A DNA stretch of 64,000 bases from Pseudomonas sp. B21-040 (lineage in GTDB: Bacteria > Pseudomonadota > Gammaproteobacteria > Pseudomonadales > Pseudomonadaceae): NCBI RefSeq assembly GCF_024748695.1, contig NZ_CP087176.1:1481501-1545500 (forward strand), written 5' to 3'. This document shows, piece after piece, positions 27,361 through 35,503 of the stretch. Positions within the stretch are counted from its first letter, which is position 1. Each line of letters opens with the position of its first letter. The position numbers and the translations under genes were made by a program. The notes below the pieces were generated by a model that saw nothing but the letters and a program-made list of their open reading frames with translations, did not search any database and was not told where the DNA came from.

Positions 27361-28539
27361 TTACTTGGAAAGAAACCGCATCCCTTCTTCCAACCCACGA
27401 AGGGTCAGCGGATACATCTGGTCGTCAATCAAGTCCCGCACAATGTTGGTCGACGACGTATAGCCCCACGTATCTTTCGGATACGGGTTGATCCAGATGA
27501 GTTTCTTGTACTTCTCCTTGAACCGCTGCATCCACACATAACCGGCTTCTTCGTTCCAGTGCTCGACGCTGCCGCCGGCCTGGGTGATTTCATAAGGCGC
27601 CATGGCGGCATCACCGATGAAGATCACTTTGTAGTCGGCGCCGTACTTGTGCAGCAAGTCCTGGGTCGATGTGCGTTCGGAGGTGCGACGCATATTGTTC
27701 TTCCACACTGATTCATAAATGAAGTTGTGGAAGTAGAAGTACTCCAGGTGCTTGAACTCGGTCTTGCAGGCCGAAAACAGCTCCTCGCAGATCTTTACGT
27801 GGGCGTCCATCGAGCCGCCGATGTCGAACAGCAGCAACAACTTGACGGTGTTGCGCCGCTCCGGCCGCATCTGGATATTCAGCAGCCCTGCATCCTTGGC
27901 GGTGTGGTCGATGGTGCCGTCGATATCGAGTTCTTCTGCTGCACCCTGACGCGCAAATTTGCGCAAGCGGCGCAGGGCAACCTTGATGTTGCGCGTGCCC
28001 AGCTCGACAGAATCGTCGAGGTTCTTGTACTCGCGCTGATCCCAGACCTTGACCGCCTTGCCCTGGCGTTTGCCGGCATCGCCGACCCGAATGCCTTCCG
28101 GGTTGAAGCCACCGGAGCCGAACGGGCTGGTGCCCCCGGTGCCGATCCACTTGTTGCCACCGGCATGGCGTTCTTTCTGCTCTTCGAGGCGCTTCTTGAA
28201 CTCTTCGATCAGTTTGTCCAGGCCGCCGAGGGACTGGATCGCCGCCCGCTCTTCGTCGGTCAGCGAACGTTCGAATTCCTTGCGCAACCAGTCTTCGGGA
28301 ATCAGTGCCTGAAGGTGATCGTCGAGTTTTTCCAGGCCATTGAAGTAAGCCCCGAACGCCCGGTCGAACTTGTCGAAATGCTTTTCGTCCTTCACCAGAA
28401 TCGCCCGGGACAAGTAATAGAACTCGTCCATGTCGGCGAAGGTCACGCGCAGTTTAAGCGCGTTGATCAGGTCCAGCAGCTCGCGCACCGAAACCGGCAC
28501 TTTGGCGGCACGCATTTCATTGAACAGGTTGAGCAACAT
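27361..28539 (-). CDS. VWA domain (CoxE-like) protein
   Basis: A 392-aa protein. The N-terminal part (MLLNLFNEMRAAKVPVSVREL) and the C-terminal VWA domain with the metal-site-like motif LLLFDIGGSMDAH fit the CoxE/DUF58-type VWA proteins. The MIDAS motif has DxGGS instead of DxSxS, so metal binding may differ. It pairs with the adjacent MoxR ATPase, 12 bp upstream in transcription order, a widely seen chaperone-like partnership. The client protein is unknown. Confidence 0.85.
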   Translation of the reverse strand: MLLNLFNEMRAAKVPVSVRELLDLINALKLRVTFADMDEFYYLSRAILVKDEKHFDKFDRAFGAYFNGLEKLDDHLQALIPEDWLRKEFERSLTDEERAAIQSLGGLDKLIEEFKKRLEEQKERHAGGNKWIGTGGTSPFGSGGFNPEGIRVGDAGKRQGKAVKVWDQREYKNLDDSVELGTRNIKVALRRLRKFARQGAAEELDIDGTIDHTAKDAGLLNIQMRPERRNTVKLLLLFDIGGSMDAHVKICEELFSACKTEFKHLEYFYFHNFIYESVWKNNMRRTSERTSTQDLLHKYGADYKVIFIGDAAMAPYEITQAGGSVEHWNEEAGYVWMQRFKEKYKKLIWINPYPKDTWGYTSSTNIVRDLIDDQMYPLTLRGLEEGMRFLSK

Positions 28540-28551
28540 GGCATCAGCCTC

Positions 28552-29397
28552 TTAGCGGGTGCCGCGGCGGCTCATGAACGCCAGGCGTTCAAGCAGTTGC
28601 ACGTCCTGTTCGTTCTTGACCAGCGCGCCGGCCAGCGGCGGGATGGCTTTGGTCGGATCGCGTTCGCGCAGTACCGCTTCGCCGATGTTGTCGGCCATCA
28701 GCAGCTTGAGCCAGTCCACCAGCTCGGACGTCGATGGCTTCTTCTTCAGCCCCGGCACTTTGCGCACGTCGAAGAACACGTCCAGCGCTTCGCTGACCAG
28801 GTCTTTCTTGATGTCCGGGTAGTGCACGTCGACGATCTTTTGCATCGTGGTGCGGTCCGGGAAGGCGATGTAGTGGAAGAAGCAGCGACGCAGGAAGGCG
28901 TCCGGCAGCTCTTTCTCGTTGTTGGAGGTAATGATGATGATCGGGCGCTTCTTGGCCTTGATGGTCTCGTCGATCTCGTAAACGTAGAACTCCATCTTGT
29001 CGAGTTCTTGCAGCAGGTCGTTCGGGAATTCGATGTCAGCCTTGTCGATTTCGTCGATCAGCAGAATCACCCGCTCTTCGGATTCGAAGGCTTCCCAGAG
29101 CTTGCCCTTTTTCAGGTAGTTGCGAACGTCATGGACCTTTTCCGTGCCCAGTTGCGAGTCGCGCAGGCGGCTGACCGCGTCGTACTCGTACAGGCCCTGA
29201 TGCGCCTTGGTGGTGGACTTGATGTGCCAGGTGATCAACTTGGCGCCAAGCGACTCGGCCAATTGCTCGGCCAGCATGGTTTTGCCTGTACCTGGCTCGC
29301 CCTTGACCAGCAGTGGACGTTCCAGGGTAATGGCGGCGTTGACCGCCAGCTTCAGGTCATCGGTGGCGACGTAGGCCTGGGTGCCTTCGAACTTCAT
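28552..29397 (-). CDS. MoxR family AAA+ ATPase
   Basis: A 281-aa AAA+ protein: Walker A GEPGTGKT at residues 33-40, Walker B ILLIDEIDKAD, sensor 1 PIIIITSNNEKELPDA and arginine-finger region RRCFFHYIAFPDR. MoxR proteins act as chaperones for maturation of metal-dependent or membrane complexes with a VWA partner, which is encoded directly downstream. Its start is set by homology of the N-terminal MKFEGTQAYV. Confidence 0.92.
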   Translation of the reverse strand: MKFEGTQAYVATDDLKLAVNAAITLERPLLVKGEPGTGKTMLAEQLAESLGAKLITWHIKSTTKAHQGLYEYDAVSRLRDSQLGTEKVHDVRNYLKKGKLWEAFESEERVILLIDEIDKADIEFPNDLLQELDKMEFYVYEIDETIKAKKRPIIIITSNNEKELPDAFLRRCFFHYIAFPDRTTMQKIVDVHYPDIKKDLVSEALDVFFDVRKVPGLKKKPSTSELVDWLKLLMADNIGEAVLRERDPTKAIPPLAGALVKNEQDVQLLERLAFMSRRGTR

Positions 29398-29566
29398 CTG
29401 CTAATCCTCGAACGGTGACGCCGACCTGAGTAATGCAGGCCGGGACGCAATAATTGTGATGCCCGACTATACCGCGCTGCCCGGTCGACTGTGAACGCAG
29501 ACGACTTATTCAGTCTCTGAATGGCACGTCACATATTGACTCAGTCTCGGCTGCTGGCCAGTATTG

Positions 29567-29591
29567 AGCTATCGCCATTTTGGCGATAGCT
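29567..29591 (+). terminator. Hairpin just upstream of the DUF4160 gene
   Basis: A perfect 10-bp stem AGCTATCGCC / GGCGATAGCT with loop ATTTT, ending 8 bp before ATG 29600. The following TTTC is too short for a strong terminator. It may block readthrough, or hide the translation start of the DUF4160 gene. Confidence 0.5.
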
Positions 29592-29599
29592 TTCGGGGC

Positions 29600-29831
29600 A
29601 TGTCTACTAAATATCGATTTCGCGACACATACCGTATTCAGTTGCGCGAGAAGGATCATCCGCCACCCCCATGTCCACCTGACAGGGGGTGGGCTGGATG
29701 TAATGCTCAGCCTTGAAACCGTAGAAGTCATGGTGGGCAAGGCACCGCCGCTGATAATCAAGGAAGCGCTCGAGTGGGTCAGCGCCCATCAAGTGCCGTT
29801 ATTGGAGGATTGGAAACGATGTTACCCATGA
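29600..29831 (+). pseudogene. DUF4160-like small protein gene, frameshifted
   Basis: From ATG 29600 the frame reads STKYRFRDTYRIQLREKDHPPP and then goes into unrelated sequence and a stop. In the next frame the text continues as HVHLTGGGLDVMLSLETVEV to a stop at 29831. Joined, they give a DUF4160-like protein (DHPPPHVH pattern). The break is at the CCCCC run 29666-29670: one C fewer would restore one frame. It may be a real mutation, a phase-variable tract or an assembly error. It overlaps the next gene, its usual partner. Confidence 0.6.
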
Positions 29832-30322
29832 AGCGACCGCGGCTGTTGGCCGTTCAGGCATTGCCGGAAAACCGTCTGGCGCTGACCTTTATCGATGGCC
29901 AACAACTCACACTCGATTTGAGCCGTGACCTGCAAGCCTATCCAGGGTTGCAGCCATTGCAGGCGCAGGCTGCGTTTGAAGGCGCCGCGTTGGCCGATGA
30001 TGGCTGGAGCGTCGAGTGGCCTGACCTGGACATCCAGATAGGGGCTGATACGTTGTATCTGGATGCGCTCGCTCAAAACTCTCCCGATGAAAACACGCGA
30101 ACGTTCATTGAATGGCGCGCTCGCACCGGTTTGTCACTCAATCAGGCAGCGGAGGCGCTTGGGGTGAGTGCGCGGAGCATCACCCGATATAGTAGTGGCC
30201 GTGAAGCGGTGCCACGATCGTTAGCCTTGGCCTGTCTGGGATGGGATTTCTTGCAACAGCAATCAACGTCTACACGAGCCGCAGAAACAAGGGGGCGCTA
30301 TACCGTCACACGCAAACCTTAG
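29819..30322 (+). CDS. DUF2442 domain plus HTH protein
   Basis: A 167-aa protein. The N-terminal half (LLAVQALPENRLALTFIDGQQLTLDL) fits DUF2442. The C-terminal part (RTGLSLNQAAEALGVSARSITRYSSGREAVPRSLALA) is an XRE-like helix-turn-helix with the typical Q-A-A-x-x-L-G-V-S pattern. ATG 29819 has GGAGG about 10 bp upstream. The stop overlaps the convergent DUF748 stop by 4 bp. In known genomes DUF4160 and DUF2442 genes are often adjacent and have been suggested to act as a toxin-antitoxin type pair; here that is inference. Confidence 0.78.
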   Translation: MLPMKRPRLLAVQALPENRLALTFIDGQQLTLDLSRDLQAYPGLQPLQAQAAFEGAALADDGWSVEWPDLDIQIGADTLYLDALAQNSPDENTRTFIEWRARTGLSLNQAAEALGVSARSITRYSSGREAVPRSLALACLGWDFLQQQSTSTRAAETRGRYTVTRKP

Positions 30323-31395
30323 CCCGCTTCCGGCTTCGGCTGCTCATAGCGCGCATTGAATGCCTGGATGAAACCATTGCGTAAAATCTGCAAAAACGCC
30401 TGAAACGCGCTGATATCCTGCCGATGCACATTGCCGCGCAGTTCCACTCGGGTTGCAAACTGGTTTTTGCCCTGGTTTTTCAACACGGTTTCGGAGCCGC
30501 CGACGATGGCCTCCCAGATGGATCGGAAGATCCCTTTGTCCTTGTTTTCCACGTCCTGTTGCCAATTGAACACGTCGACGTCTTTGAGCAATGGTTTGAT
30601 ATAGCCCGTCAATTGGGCTTTTTTGGCTTGCGCTTCAATGACCACATCACCGTGGCCCGCATTGAAATCGAATTTGCCGTAGGCCGCGGCGAAATCGTTC
30701 ATGCGCTTGAGTTCGATGTCCTTGGCGCGCAGGCGAAACTGGAAGTCTTCAAAATTGCTCAATGGGTCGAACGTTGCGCTGGTTTCCAGTGGCGCATGCC
30801 CCAGCAGCAGGGCTTTACCGTCGAAGCGGGCGTCTCGCTTGCCTTTAGTGTCGACCACGTTGGTCAGGTTATAGATGCTGGCGTTGACCTGCGTGGCGTT
30901 CATGTTCACCGGTGGCTTGGAGTTGAAGTTTCGAAAACTGAGCTTGCCGTCGTGGATCTGCACCTCATCCAGGGTTATGGGTAACAATTTGCCAAGTTGT
31001 GCGCGCCAGTCGGTGCCCTGACCGGTCTGAGAGTTCTGCTTATTGGCACCGCCATCGACAAAGTTCACCTCGGGATTGAAGAACTGCACATGGGCCACCA
31101 CCGCGTGGTCGTACCAGAGCGAGTGCCAACTGACCGCGAGGTCGATCAAAGGTGCGTTAACGAAAGGCACAGGGACCTTGCCGTCGACTTTGACGATTTT
31201 CAGTCCGTTGATTTTGTAGGCGCCGCGCCACAGGGCCAGGTCTACGTCCGTGATCTGCCCGCTGTAGTCACCCATATTCGCCAGTTTGTCGTTCAGGTAG
31301 TTGCGCACCATGTAGGGCAGGGCGATGTGCAGGGCAATCAGGAGCACAACGAGGCCGACGAAGATCCACAGGGGCCAGCTGTATCGACGTTTCAT
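30319..31395 (-). CDS. DUF748/AsmA-like membrane-anchored protein
   Basis: A 358-aa protein with an N-terminal transmembrane anchor (WPLWIFVGLVVLLIALHIALP) and a long periplasmic part. It contains VDLALWRGAYKINGLKIVK and LSNFEDFQFRLRAKDIELKR, typical of DUF748/AsmA-type repeat proteins thought to help lipid transport between membranes. ATG 31395 is chosen at the first membrane segment; the longer open reading upstream is antisense to the cysK region and not coding. Divergent from cysK. Confidence 0.82.
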   Translation of the reverse strand: MKRRYSWPLWIFVGLVVLLIALHIALPYMVRNYLNDKLANMGDYSGQITDVDLALWRGAYKINGLKIVKVDGKVPVPFVNAPLIDLAVSWHSLWYDHAVVAHVQFFNPEVNFVDGGANKQNSQTGQGTDWRAQLGKLLPITLDEVQIHDGKLSFRNFNSKPPVNMNATQVNASIYNLTNVVDTKGKRDARFDGKALLLGHAPLETSATFDPLSNFEDFQFRLRAKDIELKRMNDFAAAYGKFDFNAGHGDVVIEAQAKKAQLTGYIKPLLKDVDVFNWQQDVENKDKGIFRSIWEAIVGGSETVLKNQGKNQFATRVELRGNVHRQDISAFQAFLQILRNGFIQAFNARYEQPKPEAG

Positions 31396-31524
31396 GGTGG
31401 CAAATCTCTGGCGATGTAAAACCATTGACTGCGCTGACAGCCGGACGTTCGACCTGACTGGACGCCCAAGGGCAAGAGGCTTACCTTGATGCGCTAATTC
31501 CATGCTGTAGCTAAGGACCCAGTC

Positions 31525-32499
31525 ATGAGCCGTATCTTCGCTGACAACGCCCACTCCATCGGCAATACGCCTTTGGTGCAGATCAACCGCATCGCCCCGC
31601 GCGGCGTGACCATCCTGGCCAAGATCGAAGGGCGCAACCCCGGTTACTCGGTCAAGTGCCGGATTGGCGCGAACATGATCTGGGATGCCGAGAGCAGCGG
31701 CAAACTCAAGCCTGGCATGACCATCGTCGAACCCACCTCTGGTAATACCGGCATCGGCCTGGCATTTGTTGCCGCAGCACGTGGTTACAAGCTGATGCTG
31801 ACCATGCCGGCGTCCATGAGTATCGAACGGCGCAAAGTGCTCAAGGCACTCGGCGCCGAACTGGTGCTGACCGAACCGGCCAAGGGCATGAAAGGCGCGA
31901 TTGAAAAAGCGGGCGACATCGTTGCCAGCGATCCGGCCAAGTACTTCATGCCGGCGCAGTTCGACAACCCGGCCAACCCGGCCATTCATGAAAAGACCAC
32001 CGGTCCGGAAATCTGGAACGATACCGACGGCGCGGTCGATGTGTTGGTGGCTGGGGTCGGAACGGGTGGAACCATCACCGGTGTTTCGCGGTATATCAAG
32101 AATACACAGGGCAAACCGATCATCTCGGTGGCCGTGGAGCCTGCTGTTTCACCCGTGATAAGCCAGGCCATCGCCGGTGAAGAAATCAAGCCGAGCCCAC
32201 ACAAGATTCAGGGTATCGGTGCCGGTTTTGTACCGAAGAACCTGGACCTGACGATGGTTGATCGAGTGGAGCTGGCCACTGACGACGAGTCCAAGGCCAT
32301 GGCCCTGCGCTTGATGCAGGAAGAAGGGATTTTGTGCGGTATCTCGTGCGGCGCTGCCATGGCGGTCGCTGTCCGTCTGGCGGAAACCCCGGAAATGCAG
32401 GGCAAGACCATCGTGGTGATCCTGCCGGACTCCGGTGAGCGCTACCTGTCGAGCATGCTGTTCAGCGATCTGTTTACCGAACAGGAGAATCAGCAGTAA
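31525..32499 (+). CDS. cysK: Cysteine synthase A
   Basis: A 324-aa PLP enzyme that makes cysteine from O-acetylserine and sulfide. Lys44 in GYSVKCR is the Schiff-base residue; [10 protein letters not shown] binds the substrate carboxylate, and VGTGGTITG binds the PLP phosphate. The C-terminal GISCGAA is conserved. The YSVKCRIG form of the active-site loop is the CysK rather than CysM type in enteric bacteria. Monocistronic by position. Confidence 0.93.
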   Translation: MSRIFADNAHSIGNTPLVQINRIAPRGVTILAKIEGRNPGYSVKCRIGANMIWDAESSGKLKPGMTIVEPTSGNTGIGLAFVAAARGYKLMLTMPASMSIERRKVLKALGAELVLTEPAKGMKGAIEKAGDIVASDPAKYFMPAQFDNPANPAIHEKTTGPEIWNDTDGAVDVLVAGVGTGGTITGVSRYIKNTQGKPIISVAVEPAVSPVISQAIAGEEIKPSPHKIQGIGAGFVPKNLDLTMVDRVELATDDESKAMALRLMQEEGILCGISCGAAMAVAVRLAETPEMQGKTIVVILPDSGERYLSSMLFSDLFTEQENQQ

Positions 32500-32579
32500 C
32501 AGCGGCTGCGGCTAAGTAGCCATTGATAATGGACAGAGGACATCAGGTCAGCCTCCGTTCAGGGAACTTATGCTAAGAA

Positions 32580-32597
32580 GGGCTTTGTTGCGCAATC
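32580..32597 (+). repeat. Possible solo IS terminal repeat
   Basis: GGGCTTTGTTGCGCAATC resembles the end sequence of IS5/IS903-type elements (GGCTTTGTTG...). No transposase or second end is near, so it could be a scar from an excised element or chance. It lies between cysK and lpxO. Confidence 0.3.
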
Positions 32598-32715
32598 TTT
32601 AATACTGAATGTTGCGACGGGCGGGTATTTCCCAAGGTCGGGAATGTTTATCATGGCCGACTGCCACGTCGGGTAAAAGGCGTTGAGCAATGAGCCTATT
32701 CTCAAGGAGTCGTTG

Positions 32716-33654
32716 ATGAGTTTTTCGTTTGCCGCGAAAACGTCGGTGTTGCTGCTATTTTTCTGCAGCACGCTCTATGTCCATTTGCGTGGCAAGGCGC
32801 GTCTGCCGGTCTTGCGTCAATTCGTCAACCACTCGGCTTTGTTTGCGCCCTACAACGCCTTGATGTACCTGTTTTCCGGCGTGCCATCCAAACCCTATCT
32901 GGACCGCAGCAAGTTTCCGGAACTTGACGTACTCAAGGACAACTGGGAAGTCATCCGCGACGAGGCCATGCACCTGTTCGACGAGGGTTACATTCGCGCT
33001 GCCGAGAAGAATAACGACGCCGGTTTCGGTTCGTTTTTCAAGAAAGGCTGGAAGCGTTTTTACCTCAAGTGGTATGACAAACCACTGCCATCGGCCGAAA
33101 CCCTGTGCCCGAAAACCGTGGCGTTGGTCAGCAGCATTCCCAACGTCAAGGGTGCAATGTTCGCGCTGTTGCCGGGTGGCAGTCACCTCAATCCGCACCG
33201 TGATCCGTTTGCCGGTTCCTTGCGTTATCACCTGGGGCTGTCGACCCCCAACTCCGATGATTGCCGCATCTTTGTGGATGGCCAGGTATACGCCTGGCGC
33301 GATGGCGAAGACGTGATGTTCGATGAGACTTATGTGCATTGGGTCAAGAACGAAACCGAGAAAACCCGGGTGATCCTTTTCTGCGATATCGAACGTCCGT
33401 TGAGCAACCGCGTCATGACCCGCATTAACCGCTGGATCAGCAGTCAGCTCGGTCGCGCCACAGCACCTCAAAACCTTGATGATGAACGCGTCGGCGGGAT
33501 TAACCGGGCGTATGCCTGGAGCAAGAATTCCAGCGACAAGTTCAGCGGCGTGATCAAAAAGTGGAAACGTCGCAACCCCAAGGCCTACCGCGTGCTGCGG
33601 CCGGTGTTGGCGGTGGTGGTGCTGACGTTGTTGGGGTATTGGTTGTTTGGGTGA
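32716..33654 (+). CDS. lpxO: Lipid A hydroxylase (aspartyl/asparaginyl beta-hydroxylase family)
   Basis: A 312-aa protein with hydrophobic segments near both ends (TSVLLLFFCSTLYVHL and VLAVVVLTLLGYWLFG) and a non-heme iron oxygenase core. The core holds LLPGGSHLNPHRDPFAGSLRYHL (HRD iron ligands) and MFDETYVHWVKN. LpxO uses 2-oxoglutarate and O2 to hydroxylate secondary acyl chains of lipid A. ATG 32716 has AAGGAG 7 bp upstream. The terminator of this gene was split by the downstream insertion sequence. Confidence 0.93.
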   Translation: MSFSFAAKTSVLLLFFCSTLYVHLRGKARLPVLRQFVNHSALFAPYNALMYLFSGVPSKPYLDRSKFPELDVLKDNWEVIRDEAMHLFDEGYIRAAEKNNDAGFGSFFKKGWKRFYLKWYDKPLPSAETLCPKTVALVSSIPNVKGAMFALLPGGSHLNPHRDPFAGSLRYHLGLSTPNSDDCRIFVDGQVYAWRDGEDVMFDETYVHWVKNETEKTRVILFCDIERPLSNRVMTRINRWISSQLGRATAPQNLDDERVGGINRAYAWSKNSSDKFSGVIKKWKRRNPKAYRVLRPVLAVVVLTLLGYWLFG

Positions 33655-33674
33655 GACCCGTCAAGAAATGAAAA

Positions 33675-33682
33675 ACCGCTCC
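33675..33682 (+). terminator. Left stem arm of the interrupted lpxO terminator
   Basis: ACCGCTCC, preceded by an A run. Its partner arm GGAGCGGT and the T8 run lie 1.6 kb away at 35284-35298. Without the insertion, the two would form an 8-bp stem with a CT loop followed by T8, a strong rho-independent terminator 20 bp after the lpxO stop. Confidence 0.85.
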
Positions 33683-33686
33683 CTGG
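33683..33686. repeat. Target-site duplication, left copy (CTGG)
   Basis: CTGG, duplicated at 35282-35285 on the other side of the insertion sequence. Removing one copy and the element restores a perfect terminator hairpin, supporting the 4-bp duplication. Confidence 0.8.
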
Positions 33687-33720
33687 CAGACTGTGTGAAA
33701 ACGCGCTGAAGGCCGGCCCA

Positions 33721-33754
33721 ACAAACGCCCCGACTTGTTCGGGGCGTTTGTTTT
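33721..33754. terminator. Terminator at the transposase 3' end
   Basis: A perfect 13-bp stem ACAAACGCCCCGA / TCGGGGCGTTTGT with loop CTTGT, followed by TTT on the plus side and preceded by A-rich sequence on the other. It lies just past the transposase stop and can end transcripts from both strands, including lpxO readthrough into the element. Confidence 0.85.
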
Positions 33755-33782
33755 GGTGCGGGCGACAGGCGAAAAAAGCCTT

Positions 33783-35201
33783 TCAGCCCATTAACGCCAT
33801 CAATTGGCGGGCCCCGAGCACACTAATTGCGCGTTTTAGGTTGTAGGCACTCACTGCCAAGGCCATTTCCGCTCTCGCGCCCTCCAGTTGACGCAACAGG
33901 AAGCGAGCATTGCCAAACAGCCATTGCTTCAGGTTGCCGAAGGGGTGCTCAACAATGGATCTTCGGTTGGCCATCATCTGCGGATGGGCCAGCATTCGTT
34001 GCTCCATTCGCTCAAAGGCTTCTTCATGGGCGTGGCGTGAGACGTAGCGGCGCTGAGCGCCAGTGCATTGGGATTTGAGCGGGCAGGCGGCGCAGTCGCT
34101 GACATCTGCCTGATAGATCCGATCGCCCTTGTGGCGCTGTTTGAGCGTTAACCACTTGCCTGCCGGGCACTGATAACGATCGTGTTCGGCTTCGTAGATA
34201 AAGTCTTTGCGCTCAAAAAAGTCCTCACCACCAGGATTGACCGAGCGGTTGGGCGGCACATAAACGGTAATCGCAGCCTCCTCGCAGGCCTGAAACTGCT
34301 GGCCGTTGGAGTAGCCGGCATCGGCAGTCACGGTCAGGGCATCTTGTTCCAGCTGTTCTTTGGCGGCTTTAGCCATTGGTTCGAGTTGCTTGCGGTCGTC
34401 GCCATCCTGGGTAACCTCATGATGCAGAATCAGGCAATGCTTGGCATCCACGGCGCTCTGCACGTTATAGGACACACGCGGCCCCTTGGGCGTGCGCATC
34501 ATTCGGGCATCGCTTTCGTGGGTGTTGAACTGCTCCAGGCCCATCGAGTTCATCAGCGCTTGGCAGCTCTGATTGTCCTGCTGGCGAACTTTAAGCTGCA
34601 CCAGTGCTGTTTTGATCGCGCCGCGATCAATCACCTCTCCCGCATCGAGCCTGTCAGCCTCATCCAGTTCGGCCAGATACTGAGCGATGCGCTTATCCAG
34701 TTTTTCTTCCTGACGCTTGAGTTGCTTGAGGTTCATATGGCGCCGCGAGGAAGCGACTGCCTGAAACTTGCTGCCGTCGATGGCCACCAAGTCTCCTGCG
34801 ATCAGACCGGCCATGCGGCAAAACCGGACGAAGGCACCGCACGTCGCCACAAAGGCGGATTTGTTGTTTTTGCGAAAGTCGGCGATGGTCTTGAAGTCGG
34901 GCTTAAGCCGGTTGATCAGCCACATCACTTCGATGTTGCGCTGGCACTCGGCTTCGAGACGCCGCGATGAGCGAATCCGCTGAAAATAGCCATAGAGGTA
35001 GAGCTTGAGCTGATCGGCAGGATCATAAGAAGGACGACCTGTGCTTTTGGGCAGCGCTTTATCAAAGCCCAGTTGCACCAGATCCAGCTTGGCGACGTAC
35101 AGGTCAATAACCCGAACGAGATGATCCTCGGGGATCAGTTCTTCCAGCGAGACCGGGAACAGACTGGTCTGGCTACGGGACTCACCTTGGATGTAAGCCA
35201 T
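33783..35201 (-). CDS. IS1182 family transposase
   Basis: A 472-aa DDE transposase. It shows an N-terminal DUF772-type domain (LEELIPEDHLVRVIDLYV; RPSYDPADQLKLYLYGY) and catalytic segments LVAIDGSKFQAVAS, TVTADAGYSNGQ and IVEHPFGNLKQWL. A CxxC-type region (CAACPLKSQC) sits in the insertion domain, as is usual in this family. The start at 35201 is preferred; upstream in-frame codons would translate the hairpin that covers the ribosome site. The full length suggests that the element may be active. Confidence 0.93.
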   Translation of the reverse strand: MAYIQGESRSQTSLFPVSLEELIPEDHLVRVIDLYVAKLDLVQLGFDKALPKSTGRPSYDPADQLKLYLYGYFQRIRSSRRLEAECQRNIEVMWLINRLKPDFKTIADFRKNNKSAFVATCGAFVRFCRMAGLIAGDLVAIDGSKFQAVASSRRHMNLKQLKRQEEKLDKRIAQYLAELDEADRLDAGEVIDRGAIKTALVQLKVRQQDNQSCQALMNSMGLEQFNTHESDARMMRTPKGPRVSYNVQSAVDAKHCLILHHEVTQDGDDRKQLEPMAKAAKEQLEQDALTVTADAGYSNGQQFQACEEAAITVYVPPNRSVNPGGEDFFERKDFIYEAEHDRYQCPAGKWLTLKQRHKGDRIYQADVSDCAACPLKSQCTGAQRRYVSRHAHEEAFERMEQRMLAHPQMMANRRSIVEHPFGNLKQWLFGNARFLLRQLEGARAEMALAVSAYNLKRAISVLGARQLMALMG

Positions 35202-35206
35202 AACGA

Positions 35207-35240
35207 AAAATGCTCCGTATCTTTCGATACGGAGCATTTT
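35207..35240 (-). promoter_or_regulatory. Hairpin masking the transposase ribosome-binding site
   Basis: A perfect 15-bp stem AAAATGCTCCGTATC / GATACGGAGCATTTT with loop TTTC. On the transcript strand the GGAG sequence that would serve ATG 35201 is inside the stem. Transcripts entering from outside the element would fold and hide it, while a transcript starting at the internal promoter could escape; this is known for IS10 and IS50, but inferred here. Confidence 0.65.
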
Positions 35241-35283
35241 CTTTGAGCTTTGCGCAGATTGCTAGGTTTTCACACAGTCTGCT

Positions 35284-35298
35284 GGAGCGGTTTTTTTT
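35284..35298 (+). terminator. Right stem arm and T-run of the interrupted lpxO terminator
   Basis: GGAGCGGT followed by T8 (35291-35298, sharing the first T). It pairs with the arm at 33675-33682. With the element between, it cannot form for lpxO mRNA and lpxO transcripts must now end in the insertion sequence. Confidence 0.85.
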
Positions 35299-35306
35299 CG
35301 CCTTTT

Positions 35307-35468
35307 TCAAGGGCGTCCTGCGAGCAGGCTCGGTTCGTCGCCTTCGGTGCCCGTGACAAGTATCTGTAAGAGACGCCGCTGACTGGCAGTCAGTTCTACA
35401 GCGATGGTCTTGTCTTCAGTAGTGCGCGAGCTTTTCCTTGTGGCGGACCTCTTGATGACTTTGCGCAT
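35307..35468 (-). CDS. Small basic protein, second gene of GNAT pair
   Basis: A 53-aa protein, MRKVIKRSATRKSSRTTEDK at the start, then IAVELTASQRRLLQILVTG. The N-terminus is strongly basic, the rest is a short amphipathic helix (TASQRRLLQIL). ATG 35468 has GGAGGG 5 bp upstream, better than a start at 35507. It follows the GNAT-like gene by 35 bp on the same strand. No family recognised; the pairing suggests a two-gene unit of unknown role. Confidence 0.55.
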   Translation of the reverse strand: MRKVIKRSATRKSSRTTEDKTIAVELTASQRRLLQILVTGTEGDEPSLLAGRP

Positions 35469-35503
35469 ATTCCCTCCGTGGCTGGTTACTAATTGAACAA
35501 TTG

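Larger units (their letters stand above)
33687..35281 (-). mobile_element. IS1182-family insertion sequence, intact
   Basis: A 1595-bp element with perfect 16-bp terminal inverted repeats: CAGACTGTGTGAAAAC at the left (33687-33702) and its complement at the right (35266-35281). It carries one transposase gene on the minus strand, a bidirectional-type terminator inside the left end and a hairpin over the transposase ribosome-binding site. Flanked by CTGG direct repeats. The family is judged from the transposase pattern; exact ends from the matching repeats. Confidence 0.9.

Noticed and set aside
27727..29418. 563-codon open frame antisense to the VWA/MoxR pair
   Set aside because: It covers two conserved genes on the other strand and itself has no family pattern.
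32640..32665. TGTTTA upstream of lpxO as a PhoP box
   Set aside because: Only one half-site is visible; a PhoP box needs two direct repeats at fixed spacing.
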